From Bacteriovoracaceae bacterium (GTDB taxonomy: Bacteria > Bdellovibrionota > Bacteriovoracia > Bacteriovoracales > Bacteriovoracaceae): DNA of 64,000 bases. The position numbers were made by a program, and so were the translations under genes. The stretch covers positions 83,911-147,910 of the forward strand of contig CANFHC010000006.1 of NCBI GenBank assembly GCA_947446575.1, read 5' to 3'. Under the pieces are notes generated by a model. The model did no database searches, was not told where the DNA came from, and saw only the letters and a program-made list of their open reading frames with translations. Positions 25,016 to 34,202 of the stretch are shown here, one piece after another; within the stretch, counting starts at the first letter, position 1, and each line of letters starts with the position of its first letter.

Positions 25016-25885
25016 CTACTTTAAATTTAAGATCTTAAATCCAGAAATCTTCTCTACTTCATCGAGAGTTGTTTTGTATTGTTCCCAATCAGTTGAAGAA
25101 GAAACGTTTATGGAATTTGCTGATAAGCTTTTATTTGAACAAAGCTCTACTTTATCTTCAAGTGGTTTTTTTCCACTCTTAAGAAGATTAGGCATAACAA
25201 CTGCAATGATTTGAGTTTTACTGTTGATATCGCTGATTGTTTGATTTTTATCTAAGACGATGACAACTTTAAAATCTTTTGAAGGAATTGGTATGTCTTT
25301 ATTTATGCCAATTTTTCCAAAGTCTTGATCAAATATGGGACCAGCGACGATATAAACTTTTTTGCCTTGATTGAGAACTAAGTCGCGAGTGTAGGACTCT
25401 AAGTGCTCCCAAATAGCTCGATTGAGATAGGCAGTCTGAGGAATCATATTGCTCATCAAGAAAGTCATTTGATTATTTTCTACAGAATCGTCACGATCTG
25501 CTGAAGGACACTGATGGCCTCGATCAAAACAACTTCCTTGGTAGTCTTCTGGCGTAACTGCATGCTCAGAAGATTTTGTTAAAAAGTTTTCTAGGTCTTG
25601 ATCGGCAGTAAAATTATTTGATCTTCCCACATGTCCTAAATCTGCTGCCTCTATTTTCCAAGCAACCCAATTAAGCAGTCGATTCTTTTTATTAAACGAA
25701 AGTAGGTATTGGTCTCTGGAAATGAGAATTTCCGGAACATTATTTGTATTTTGTGGAAGGATGGCGATATTTTGATTTCTCTCAAGCGGAACTGTCCCTA
25801 AGACAATTTGAGTATCTGAAAAAGCGAGTGACAAAAAAAGTAGCTGTAATCCAAAAATGATAACTAATTTCTTTATTGCTTTCAT
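25016..25885 (-). CDS. secreted DNA/RNA non-specific endonuclease
   Basis: A 289-residue nuclease of the betabetaalpha-Me (NucA/Serratia) family. The DRGH motif is at residues 121-124 and the metal-binding Asn lies in 'LMSNMIPQ' shortly after, with 'NRAIWEHLE' completing the active site region. A signal peptide (residues 1-23) shows export, as is usual for this family. It would cut DNA and RNA outside the cytoplasm, either to scavenge nucleotides or to attack another cell. The ATG at 25885 has GGAGA 6 bases away; an in-frame upstream start is unneeded. Confidence 0.92.
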   Translation of the reverse strand: MKAIKKLVIIFGLQLLFLSLAFSDTQIVLGTVPLERNQNIAILPQNTNNVPEILISRDQYLLSFNKKNRLLNWVAWKIEAADLGHVGRSNNFTADQDLENFLTKSSEHAVTPEDYQGSCFDRGHQCPSADRDDSVENNQMTFLMSNMIPQTAYLNRAIWEHLESYTRDLVLNQGKKVYIVAGPIFDQDFGKIGINKDIPIPSKDFKVVIVLDKNQTISDINSKTQIIAVVMPNLLKSGKKPLEDKVELCSNKSLSANSINVSSSTDWEQYKTTLDEVEKISGFKILNLK

Positions 25886-26001
25886 ATTCTCTCCACCTAA
25901 CAATTAAGAGCAAGCTATATTAAGCATGACCTATCTAGAATAAATAGTTACAAGTACGTAATGTTTGCGTGCAGTGACAAATGTAAGAAAAAGCTATGAA
26001 T

Positions 26002-26391
26002 CTACTTTGCTTCTCTACTACTTATGCAATAAGTAAGCTGATCATAGAATTCTTCGTTCAGAGTGGCACCAGTAAAGATTTTTTCTTTTGAAGTTATTCC
26101 CTTAAAGATACATCTTCTATTGCGAGAGTTGACTTCACCAGGCTTAACGTCTCTATCGATAATGGTAAAAGACAATGTACATGTTTCCGTAATGTCGTTG
26201 CAGTTAAAAGTTAAGAATTTATAGTTATAATCCCCTGAGCACCAGCTATCAGCACAGTCATGATCAATGATTTTTAGCACTTCATTTTTATCAGTTTCGT
26301 TCATAATTTGAGCAAGTGGCAAATTGGTATTTGCTTGAGTTAAGCTGATATTGAATGCAAGAAGAATAATGGTCATAAAAAAGGTTTTCAT
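26002..26391 (-). CDS. small secreted cysteine-containing protein
   Basis: A 129-residue protein with a signal peptide (residues 4-20, 'SLTQA'). The mature part has seven cysteines, in pairs that could form disulfides ('DCADSWC', 'NCNDITETC', 'RRC', 'YC'). No family recognised. AGGAGA precedes the ATG. It lies in a run of genes for exported proteins. It could be an inhibitor, a toxin or an adhesin; nothing in the sequence decides. Confidence 0.65.
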   Translation of the reverse strand: MKTFFMTIILLAFNISLTQANTNLPLAQIMNETDKNEVLKIIDHDCADSWCSGDYNYKFLTFNCNDITETCTLSFTIIDRDVKPGEVNSRNRRCIFKGITSKEKIFTGATLNEEFYDQLTYCISSREAK

Positions 26392-26593
26392 AAAATCTCC
26401 TGGAAACCTAAAAACTAAATTCTTGAATCTTTTTTCTAACCCAACATTAGTTTAATGGCAAAAAAGTGAGTTGATTTTTTCAACATGACTTAAACATTAC
26501 AAAACAAAAAAACAAGCTCATCAAAGAGAGATGCTGCTTTTCATTATTGTTAGAATTACTTATTCTTTTTAAATAAAAAAGGAGATCTTCTGT

Positions 26594-27364
26594 ATGAATA
26601 AGAAAAAAGTCATTCTTAATCGTGTTCCTCATATAATACTACTCTATTGGATTATAAAAATTGCTTCTACAACTCTTGGTGAAACCGGAGCAGATATGTT
26701 TTCGATGACCTTTAATTTAGGGTACGGAGTGACAATCGTTATTTTCACAGTTTTATTTTTCATTTCACTTTTTGTAAAACTTGCCATAAAACGTTATGAA
26801 ACGATTTCTTACTGGGTGCTCTTTACAATGACGGCGATTGTAGGAACTGCCATCTCTGATTATATCGATCGCACCTTGAAATTAGGATATGCAATGGGTT
26901 CGGGTCTTTTGTTGGCCCTGCTTTTTGTTGTATTAGGTGTTTGGTATAAGACAGAGAAATCTATCAATGTGGAAAAGATTACAACGAACAGAGCAGAACT
27001 TTTTTATTGGTTAGCTTTTCTTGTAGCCAATACCTTAGGAACAGCTGCAGGAGATTATCTTTCAGATAATTTAGAATTAGGTTTTATGGTTAGTGCGGCC
27101 ATCATCGCTAGCGTTCTGGTAGTAACAGCCTTATGTCATTATTATACAAAAATTTCCGGAGTTTTATTGTTTTGGATTGCCTTTGTTTTAACAAGACCTT
27201 TTGGTGCAACATTTGGTGATCTTTTGACAAAGACTCATGACAAAGGTGGTTTAGGTGTTGGCACGATTGGCTCATCAATATTTTTTGGAATTATGCTGAT
27301 CTACGCTCTGTTTAGAGAAATTCAAGTTGAGAAAACTAAAAAAATAAATGAACTGGCAATTTAA
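26594..27364 (+). CDS. COG4705-like membrane protein with four internal repeats
   Basis: A 256-residue inner-membrane protein with about eight helices. The same module occurs four times: 'W-I-I-K-I-A-S-T-T-L-G-E-T-G-A-D', then '...GTAISDYI', '...TLGTAAGDYL' and '...PFGATFGDLL', each followed by a hydrophobic helix. The repeated G-x-x-x-x-D element suggests a symmetric channel or transporter in which four Asp residues face each other. The family is known as uncharacterised membrane-anchored proteins; some are upregulated by manganese or metals, but I cannot assign this one. AAAGGAGA precedes the ATG. The YncE-like gene follows closely. Confidence 0.75.
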   Translation: MNKKKVILNRVPHIILLYWIIKIASTTLGETGADMFSMTFNLGYGVTIVIFTVLFFISLFVKLAIKRYETISYWVLFTMTAIVGTAISDYIDRTLKLGYAMGSGLLLALLFVVLGVWYKTEKSINVEKITTNRAELFYWLAFLVANTLGTAAGDYLSDNLELGFMVSAAIIASVLVVTALCHYYTKISGVLLFWIAFVLTRPFGATFGDLLTKTHDKGGLGVGTIGSSIFFGIMLIYALFREIQVEKTKKINELAI

Positions 27365-27389
27365 TTTCCGAAACTATTGGGTTAATAAA

Positions 27390-28391
27390 ATGAAAATAAT
27401 TGTTGTTCTATTTCTCTCTGCTTTTGCAATTTCTTTGTTTGCCAAAGAAAGGCCATTTTCTATTGATCATCGTATTCAATTGGAGGGAAATGAGGGATGG
27501 GATTGTCTAACAATAGACTCTTTTACAAATAGACTATTTATCACTAGAGGAAATCATATTGATGTTATCGATTTAAAAACTGAACAGTTAGTTGGAAAAA
27601 TTACAGAACATATAGATGGAGCACATGGCGTAGCCTTTGTTCATGCCCTCAATAAGGGATATGCAACAAGCGGTAAATCTTCCAAAGTCATCGTTTTTGA
27701 TCTTGGAACTCTTAAAAATATTAAAGAAATCAATGTCGGAAAAAAACCTGACATAATTATGTATGATGATTTTTCTTCTAGAGTATTCTCTTTCAATGCA
27801 GATGATAATTCTGTTTCAGTTATTGATCCTCAAAATGATACTATTTTGAAAACAATAAAATTAGAGAGTAATCCAGAATTTGCAGTGACCGATGGCAAGG
27901 GAGTCATTTATGTCAATTTAGAAGACAAGAGTTTAATGGCCTCTATAGATGCTAAAGATTTGGTTGTAAAAAAAACATGGCCGATAAAAGGTTGTAACGA
28001 ACCAACGGGATTAGCGATTGATTCCAAATCAAAAACACTTTTTTCTGCCTGTGCAAATGAGGTTATGGCAGTTACAGATATTGCTTCAGGAAATGTCGTA
28101 AAGCACTTAAAAATAGCAAAAAAACCAGATGGTGCAGCTTTTGATAATGGCCTTGCGTTTTCATCTAATGGTTCAGGGACACTTTCAATTTTTAAGGAAC
28201 ATAGCAATGGCGTGTTCGAAGCTCTTCAAGAGCTTGAGACTCAAAAAGGATCTCGAACTATGGCCGTTGATCCTAACTCTCACAATATTTATCTAGTCGC
28301 TGCGAAGTATGAAGTTAGCGATGCAAAGGCTCCTCAGACTCGTCCTAAAATTCTTCCTGGCAGTGTAGAGTTATTAGTCATAAAAAAATAA
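27390..28391 (+). CDS. exported YncE-like beta-propeller protein
   Basis: A 333-residue protein with a signal peptide (residues 1-16, 'AISLFA') followed by repeats of about 40 residues ('VIDLKTEQLVGKI', 'VFDLGTLKNIKEINVGKKP', 'VIDPQNDTILKTIKLE'), the pattern of seven-bladed YncE/YVTN propellers. Such proteins often act as periplasmic binding or scaffolding domains; YncE itself binds DNA. The start at 27390 gives a proper signal peptide; an earlier ATG at 27348 overlaps the previous gene and lacks an RBS. Probably co-transcribed with the COG4705-like gene. Confidence 0.85.
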   Translation: MKIIVVLFLSAFAISLFAKERPFSIDHRIQLEGNEGWDCLTIDSFTNRLFITRGNHIDVIDLKTEQLVGKITEHIDGAHGVAFVHALNKGYATSGKSSKVIVFDLGTLKNIKEINVGKKPDIIMYDDFSSRVFSFNADDNSVSVIDPQNDTILKTIKLESNPEFAVTDGKGVIYVNLEDKSLMASIDAKDLVVKKTWPIKGCNEPTGLAIDSKSKTLFSACANEVMAVTDIASGNVVKHLKIAKKPDGAAFDNGLAFSSNGSGTLSIFKEHSNGVFEALQELETQKGSRTMAVDPNSHNIYLVAAKYEVSDAKAPQTRPKILPGSVELLVIKK

Positions 28392-28442
28392 TTGATTTAG
28401 TAGCTTATTTTAGCTCGCAAGATTCTTTGCTCTTATTTGGTT

Positions 28443-28483
28443 CCAACACACTAGCAAGTTACGAAAAAAGTTAAGTGTGTTGG
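28443..28483. repeat. inverted repeat between convergent genes
   Basis: A perfect 10-base inverted repeat (CCAACACACT / AGTGTGTTGG) with 21 bases between the arms. It lies between the 3' ends of the YncE-like gene and the metalloprotease gene. There is no T run, so it is not a standard terminator; it may end or protect both transcripts. Confidence 0.5.
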
Positions 28484-28497
28484 AGAAATAGAATGAA

Positions 28498-29379
28498 TTA
28501 AGGTTTGAACCAACATAATGGACGATAACCAATCTGATCACCATTTTTTACTGAACAAACTCCAGTGTTGGCGTTTGTTTGTGAAACGATTTCACCAAAC
28601 CCATGATCACATAACGAAGCTTGGTAATAGGTATCAAGACGACATTGAGATTGTGGGTGAGCATCGTAAGTTTTCGCTACGACAGATTTATCTGGAGTAG
28701 TGAAGCTTACAGGCGTTGTTCCTTGAGTAATTGCATTTAATAATTTAGCAAGAGCAAGTCCGGCCATTGCTGCTCTTTCACATCCTGCGATCTCATTAGC
28801 ATTTTTATATATAAGCTGACATCTACTCGAGACTTCAGTTGGCACTTGTATGTTTTGTATTGCAGCCACGTTATCATCACCTTCAAAATAGTGACGTAGA
28901 CATTTCATTGTTCCCCAGTAATCAGCTTGCCCTTCATTAGATGCCCAAAAAGCACTTCCAGTTGTTGGATCTATCTTTCTCGGTGCACCACCAAGATGGT
29001 GACCTAATTCATGACAAGCAACGAGGGCCATAGCGTCTTCGGTTGTTTCTTGATGGCGAGCTAATCCTCCAAACATATGAATTGTGTCTACCCCCGGAGT
29101 GTTTTGATCAGCGTATGCATTTACTGTTGGGTCACTCCAGAGACGTTCGATAACAAATTTCCTTCCTGTTTTAGCAACTGTATCTGAAAAGAGAAGTGAA
29201 ATTTTATCCATAACTTTAGTAAATTGTTCTTCAGTAATCCCACCAACAAAATTAGTACCAACTGGTATTTTCACATTATTTTCCGGCATAAAACCTGAGT
29301 GACCATGAATATCACATGCCATACCCGAAAAAGAGTAAAGGTTTAAAGATAAGATTGATAATTTTAACCAGCTTTTCAT
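28498..29379 (-). CDS. secreted HELGH zinc metalloprotease-like protein
   Basis: A 293-residue protein with a signal peptide (residues 1-21). The zinc-binding helix reads 'ACHELGHHLGG' at residues 121-131, an H-E-x-x-H motif, and Glu149 in 'NEGQADYW' is a good third ligand, as in gluzincins. About eight cysteines in the C-terminal third suggest disulfide bonds, fitting an exported protein. I do not recognise the exact family; it is distantly like M48 or other small gluzincins. A protein-degrading role outside the cell is inferred. AAGGAAG precedes the ATG. Confidence 0.75.
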   Translation of the reverse strand: MKSWLKLSILSLNLYSFSGMACDIHGHSGFMPENNVKIPVGTNFVGGITEEQFTKVMDKISLLFSDTVAKTGRKFVIERLWSDPTVNAYADQNTPGVDTIHMFGGLARHQETTEDAMALVACHELGHHLGGAPRKIDPTTGSAFWASNEGQADYWGTMKCLRHYFEGDDNVAAIQNIQVPTEVSSRCQLIYKNANEIAGCERAAMAGLALAKLLNAITQGTTPVSFTTPDKSVVAKTYDAHPQSQCRLDTYYQASLCDHGFGEIVSQTNANTGVCSVKNGDQIGYRPLCWFKP

Positions 29380-29674
29380 TTTAACTTCCTTCTTAAAGCA
29401 ATCCCATCATTAGGATAAATGAATCACGAAAGAGCTCAATGCTCACTTCGCCTACAAATGATTGTATTTTTATTTCTTTATCTCAATTATTTTTTATGAA
29501 ATTAACTGTGTGATTGTTTTGTACTACTAAAGGGGTGTCAGTGGCTGTAAGGAATTAATTAGCAATATTTCAACTATAATAAAAAAAGTGCATATAAGAT
29601 TACATTTCTATTAAACGTATCTTCAAAGAGCTAAAACTTGCGTCAACAAACTTAAAATGAAAGCTATCAAATAA

Positions 29675-30916
29675 TCAATTTATTTTCTTATAAAATAAAT
29701 CAACTGCGCTCTTAGGACCTATTGTAATTTGCATCACTCTTGAGCGTGGATCATTTATATCTTTTAGTTCACCGTTAAACGTTTTAATAAATTGAGCAAT
29801 TAAAACCTTTAACTCCAGATGAGAAAACTCTGCTCCAATACATCGTCTGGCACCGCCTCCAAAAGGAGCAAATTCAAAAGGTGAATATTTTTTAGTTAAA
29901 AATCTCTCAGGAATAAAAGCTTGTGCATTTTCCCAAACTAAACTCTCTCTATGTAATAGAGAAAGGCATACACCTATTTCGTCATCAATCTGAAATTTTT
30001 TATCCCCTAAAAAAAAAGGGCGATTTATAATTTTTCTTGTAATGAATGGAACTGGAGGATGAATTCTCATCGATTCATTTACAACAGCTTCGAGAAAAGG
30101 ATTTTGAAGAATATTATTTATCGAACATTCTTGAAGCTCTTCTCTGAGGCGATTGAGGAGATATTGATCTTTGTAAATATAATGAAGTGACCAACATAAA
30201 GACGTCGCGCTCGTTTCATGACCTGCTACAATCATTGTTCTCATTTGATCTAATACATAATCCTTTGATTTATCCACTAATGCGCTTAAAGGATTATGGA
30301 TTGCCTCTTTTGTTCCCACTAAAAAATGGTTGTAAAAAAGCTCATCTAAATCTCCTTTATTTTTATTAAAAATATTCCAGGTCCCGGGAACCCATTGGGG
30401 AATAAATAAAAGTGAAGCAGAATAACTGGCCAAAAATTTTTGAGTCTCTAGCTCCGCTCTTTTTAGTTCCTCACTGTTTAAATGGGGAAATAGAAATTTT
30501 AATATTATTTTCAGGCTCAAATCTAGTGATATTTTTTGCAAATCTAACTTACCTGCGACTTCGAGAGGATTAATTAATTCATTAAAAGCATCTATAATAC
30601 TTTCACTCATTGGCGATAGGTTAGATTTAGAGAAATAGGGAGTGAATTCTTTTCTTGATTTTAAATGATCCTTCCCACTTTGCATAATAAGTCCCTCTGG
30701 TCCCAAGAGTGCACCAACAGGATTTTTTTCTGAAGCTTTAAAACTATCAATTGGTGCCGTAAATATTGCTTTTGCTAGTTCAGGTTTCCCTGTCAGCCAA
30801 ATCGTTGTGGCGCCTGGAAATGCTAAGGGAAATGGATCTCCATGTTTGATCTGTAATTGTAAAAGATAATCTTTGGGATCATTAAAAAATTGATAAAGAT
30901 TAAATGGAAAAAACAT
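29675..30916 (-). CDS. cytochrome P450
   Basis: A 413-residue P450. The I-helix motif 'AGHETSATS' binds oxygen, the K-helix 'E-x-x-R' is 'ESMR', and the heme loop 'FGGGARRCIGA' carries the cysteine ligand. No membrane anchor, so it is soluble, as is usual for bacterial P450s, and it needs separate ferredoxin and reductase partners that are not encoded nearby. The start at 30916 lies 1 base after the stop of the KAS III-like gene. It is the last gene of the five-gene operon and would oxidise the pathway product. Confidence 0.95.
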   Translation of the reverse strand: MFFPFNLYQFFNDPKDYLLQLQIKHGDPFPLAFPGATTIWLTGKPELAKAIFTAPIDSFKASEKNPVGALLGPEGLIMQSGKDHLKSRKEFTPYFSKSNLSPMSESIIDAFNELINPLEVAGKLDLQKISLDLSLKIILKFLFPHLNSEELKRAELETQKFLASYSASLLFIPQWVPGTWNIFNKNKGDLDELFYNHFLVGTKEAIHNPLSALVDKSKDYVLDQMRTMIVAGHETSATSLCWSLHYIYKDQYLLNRLREELQECSINNILQNPFLEAVVNESMRIHPPVPFITRKIINRPFFLGDKKFQIDDEIGVCLSLLHRESLVWENAQAFIPERFLTKKYSPFEFAPFGGGARRCIGAEFSHLELKVLIAQFIKTFNGELKDINDPRSRVMQITIGPKSAVDLFYKKIN

Positions 30917-30917
30917 T

Positions 30918-31907
30918 TTATGTCCAACGCAAAAGAGTAGCTCCGCTATAATCACAGGCGTGAGAAAATCCGGCCATACAAATAAGATCCCCTGCTTTAA
31001 ATAAATCCTTTTTCATAAATGTAGCAAGATTCACCGGGATGGCGGCACCAAAAAGATTGGCATATTGCTCGAATGTTTCAAGTTGCCGCTCAGGTGGAAT
31101 ACTTAAGGCCTCTCTCCAATTCCGCAAAAAATTTGTATTAGGCTGATTGGTTATGAGATAATTAATTTCATCGATAGCAATATGTTTTGAAGCACAAACT
31201 TTTCTAATCATCTTAGGAACAGTCTTATTCCCTCGAGCAATTATCATGGCCGATTTACTTTCGTTAAAATCGATACTCCCTGTAATATCTCGGGCTTCCC
31301 ACCAACTTTTTCCATTGCAAGCCGTTCTCATATCTTCAGAAAAATCAGGATAGTTTTCAAACTCAAAAGATAAAAATGGTCGCTCTTCATTATTTGTTAC
31401 ATAGGCTACGGCGAATCCATCCCCTGGAATGGCGGCTTGGGCAAGTTGCCTAGTATCTTCTTGTCCAAAAATTCTTCCTCCGGCAGTTTGGGCCACACAG
31501 ATAAGAGCATGCCTCACATTTTTAGACTGCATATAAGTATGAACAAGATCTGTGAGGTATAAAAATGAAATACAGCCTGTATTATGAATATCAAAAATCC
31601 ATTTCGCATTACCGCCTATTTTTTTATTTATAACTGCTCCACACCCCGTGAATGGCTCATCAGGAATGGAAACATTGGTAACGATCATATCTATATCAGA
31701 TTTGGCATTTAAATTTAACCGCGTCAGAAGTGTAAGCGCTGCCGAGCTCAAATAATCAGAAGCAAGCTCTTTTTTTCCAATGTGCCGACGTTCATTTGTT
31801 CCACTAAACATTCTATTTGTACGACGAATTTCTTCTTCGCCAAAATAATCATTATTAACTATAGTTGTGGGCATTAATTCTTCAACATCAATTAAACTAA
31901 TACTCAT
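30918..31907 (-). CDS. 3-oxoacyl-ACP synthase III-like (KAS III) enzyme
   Basis: A 329-residue thiolase-fold enzyme of the FabH type. The active Cys lies in 'IHNTGCISFLYLTD' and the Asn in 'ANLFGAAIPVNLA', but the motif that normally carries the catalytic His (H-Q-A/P-N) reads 'TNQPNTNF': the histidine is asparagine. Some pathway-specific KAS III enzymes that make esters or amides rather than decarboxylate malonyl-ACP also deviate here. It may condense or transfer an acyl group without the usual decarboxylation. The start overlaps the SRPBCC gene by 4 bases (ATGA). Confidence 0.85.
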   Translation of the reverse strand: MSISLIDVEELMPTTIVNNDYFGEEEIRRTNRMFSGTNERRHIGKKELASDYLSSAALTLLTRLNLNAKSDIDMIVTNVSIPDEPFTGCGAVINKKIGGNAKWIFDIHNTGCISFLYLTDLVHTYMQSKNVRHALICVAQTAGGRIFGQEDTRQLAQAAIPGDGFAVAYVTNNEERPFLSFEFENYPDFSEDMRTACNGKSWWEARDITGSIDFNESKSAMIIARGNKTVPKMIRKVCASKHIAIDEINYLITNQPNTNFLRNWREALSIPPERQLETFEQYANLFGAAIPVNLATFMKKDLFKAGDLICMAGFSHACDYSGATLLRWT

Positions 31908-32554
31908 AGAAGCTCTCCTTCTTCATTTAAATAAGGTCCCATTGGCAGATTATTCAAGTGTCTAAATTCCAAAATACTTTTTAAGTTTTCTAACTCAACC
32001 ATATGACCTGCGTAGAAAAAATCCCAAAACTGACCCACCCAAGGTCTGCCGAGCGGAGACTTCTCTGGATAAGGATTTTTTTCATAATATTCATGACGGC
32101 AATTTTGCCAAAAAATAACTGAGCCTGGTTTTTTTAAAACCAATTCCGCTGGAACAATTCTATTTAAGTAAATCATCCACAAATCATCCCCTTGGTCCCA
32201 AGCGCAATGGTAATCAACCGTAAGAGCTTCTTTGTTGGCAACAACTTTAAAATAAATATCTGTATTATCACCAATACGGTCTTTCCCAACGAATAGACCT
32301 TCATCCGATATTTTTTTAAATTTCCGCATACTGTATGACCACTCTAATAAACAATGTGGATTGGCCATGTATTCAAAGATTTTTTCTGGAGGGCAATTGA
32401 TGTAGGATTGAATCGGACAAAAATCTCCATAGACTTGGTCGTGAGGATAGACGGCGTGAGTGATGTCGGCCATCAATCCCCCCATCACATGCTTGTTTGT
32501 ATTTTCAATTCTTCTAAGTCCATTTAATTTTTCAACATGACCATTGTTTTGCAT
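31904..32554 (-). CDS. SRPBCC/START-like protein
   Basis: A 216-residue protein with a predicted SRPBCC fold: 'SYINCPPEKIFEYMANPHCLLEW' is the standard opening helix-grip motif, and a long C-terminal helix contains 'FWDFFYAGHMVELENLKSIL'. Such folds bind hydrophobic ligands and include aromatases/cyclases. An N-terminal extension of about 55 residues is unassigned. The start at 32554 has GAGGT upstream; longer in-frame versions reach into the ThDP enzyme gene. In this operon it may hold or cyclise a hydrophobic intermediate, which is inference. Confidence 0.75.
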   Translation of the reverse strand: MQNNGHVEKLNGLRRIENTNKHVMGGLMADITHAVYPHDQVYGDFCPIQSYINCPPEKIFEYMANPHCLLEWSYSMRKFKKISDEGLFVGKDRIGDNTDIYFKVVANKEALTVDYHCAWDQGDDLWMIYLNRIVPAELVLKKPGSVIFWQNCRHEYYEKNPYPEKSPLGRPWVGQFWDFFYAGHMVELENLKSILEFRHLNNLPMGPYLNEEGELL

Positions 32555-32564
32555 ATTTACCTCT

Positions 32565-34202
32565 TTAATTTTTAATAAAACTTCTAAATGGAGGGCATTC
32601 TGAATTTGAGATTGTGAGTGAAACCAAACTAGGAGTATTTTTATCAGCAAGCAAATGTAGGCAATGTTTAAGTTTACTTAAATCATCTACTTCATAAGTT
32701 ATAATCCCAGGAAACATTTTTTCAATTCCTTGAGCATAAAAGCTATTTTTAAAATCATTGATTCCAGTCGTTCCATTTAAAAATATCTTTTCTCGAGTTG
32801 TACACATTCCATGAGAGTTGTTGTTCATTACAAAAAAAACAATCGGTAAATTGTATTCCATCGCGGTATGAACTTCGAGACCATAAATTAGAAATGAGCC
32901 ATCTCCTAAAAAAATATATGATTTCTCTTTTGAGGCGACGGCACTACCAATTGCAGTACCGATACTATTTCCCATTCCTCCCATTCCCAAAGAAACATAA
33001 CAATTCCCATTTCCTCTCGTTTTTAAATGGTGAATAACAAAAGCTCCGCTGTTGCCAGCATCTATAAAAACATTTCCCGCAGGATCGAGCTTATCTTGAA
33101 TTTCATTAATTATATTTTTCCAACAGTATATTTCTGGATTCAACTTGATGCTATTAATATCAAGAACGGGATTTATGCTTTCTACAAATTGGGTATTGAG
33201 ATTCTTCAGGATGTTATTTATATTTCCATAAGTGTAGCTAGGATTAATGCCTGACAAATCAAAAAGGCATTCCTCTTTTTTCTCATTAATAAATAAGACA
33301 TTTTTTGAAAATAGAGCTGAAGAAAAACCAATGCGATTGAGTAGATTAAATTTCACCCCGATCAGAACTACGTTTTCGGTTTTCTCTAGAAATTCACTTA
33401 CCTCGTCATGCCCCATTATTCCAATAAGACCTAAGTATCGCGGGGAAAAATTGTCAAAGAGCCCCTTTGTATTTGGAGTGAGCGCAACTGCTCCTCCTGA
33501 TTTATAGACAAATTCATTTATTATTTCTTGTGAATAAAGATGAACGCATTCTTCACCTATAACAATTAAGGGGGGTGTTTTATTATACTTATCTAAACTC
33601 TGACAAAAGTTTTGAGCAAGAGGTAAATTAACAATCTCCTCAACTATTGAACTATTTAAACTTTGATCAAAGAGTGAATAAATAATTTCTTCTGAAAAAA
33701 TATTTTTAGGAATGAGGACAACTGCTGGCTTTTTGCTTATTGAAGCTTTCTGATAAGCTACTTTCAATATTCCAATCAACTCAGAACCAGACTCTACTTT
33801 TTGTTGATAACAAGTGCACTCATCGAGCATCTTTTGAATATTTAAGCTTTCCCCTTTTCCCGATGTATCTTGAAAAGCTCCCATCCCTTCTAGTTGTATT
33901 GGAACTTGCCCACTAATAACTACTAAAGGTAATTGGCTTGTATAAGCCTCTGCCAGAATGGGAATTGTATTTAAGATACCTGGTCCTGAGGTCGTTAAGA
34001 CAAACGCTGGTTTTTTGGTAGCCAAGTAACTGCCCATTGCCATAGCTGCTGCACTATATTCACTCTTTGCCAAAATAATTTCAATTTTTTTTTCTCGATA
34101 AACGCATTCAAATAATTCTTCAATATTGGCGCCACTTACTCCAAAGAGATGAGAGATTTTATGATCATCAAAAAACTTAGTAATGACTTGTGCGCCCTTC
34201 AT
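32565..34202 (-). CDS. thiamine-diphosphate-dependent enzyme (acetolactate-synthase-like)
   Basis: A 545-residue ThDP enzyme with the three domains of the acetolactate synthase / 2-oxo-acid decarboxylase superfamily. The catalytic Glu is in 'AKSEYSAAAMAMG', and the diphosphate/Mg site is 'GDGSFLIYGLEVHTA' through 'NNNSHGM'. The FAD-binding pocket of true AHAS enzymes cannot be confirmed. It should decarboxylate a 2-oxo acid and either release an aldehyde or join it to another carbonyl to give an acyloin. The start overlaps the aminotransferase gene by 4 bases and the SRPBCC gene starts 10 bases after its end. Confidence 0.9.
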   Translation of the reverse strand: MKGAQVITKFFDDHKISHLFGVSGANIEELFECVYREKKIEIILAKSEYSAAAMAMGSYLATKKPAFVLTTSGPGILNTIPILAEAYTSQLPLVVISGQVPIQLEGMGAFQDTSGKGESLNIQKMLDECTCYQQKVESGSELIGILKVAYQKASISKKPAVVLIPKNIFSEEIIYSLFDQSLNSSIVEEIVNLPLAQNFCQSLDKYNKTPPLIVIGEECVHLYSQEIINEFVYKSGGAVALTPNTKGLFDNFSPRYLGLIGIMGHDEVSEFLEKTENVVLIGVKFNLLNRIGFSSALFSKNVLFINEKKEECLFDLSGINPSYTYGNINNILKNLNTQFVESINPVLDINSIKLNPEIYCWKNIINEIQDKLDPAGNVFIDAGNSGAFVIHHLKTRGNGNCYVSLGMGGMGNSIGTAIGSAVASKEKSYIFLGDGSFLIYGLEVHTAMEYNLPIVFFVMNNNSHGMCTTREKIFLNGTTGINDFKNSFYAQGIEKMFPGIITYEVDDLSKLKHCLHLLADKNTPSLVSLTISNSECPPFRSFIKN

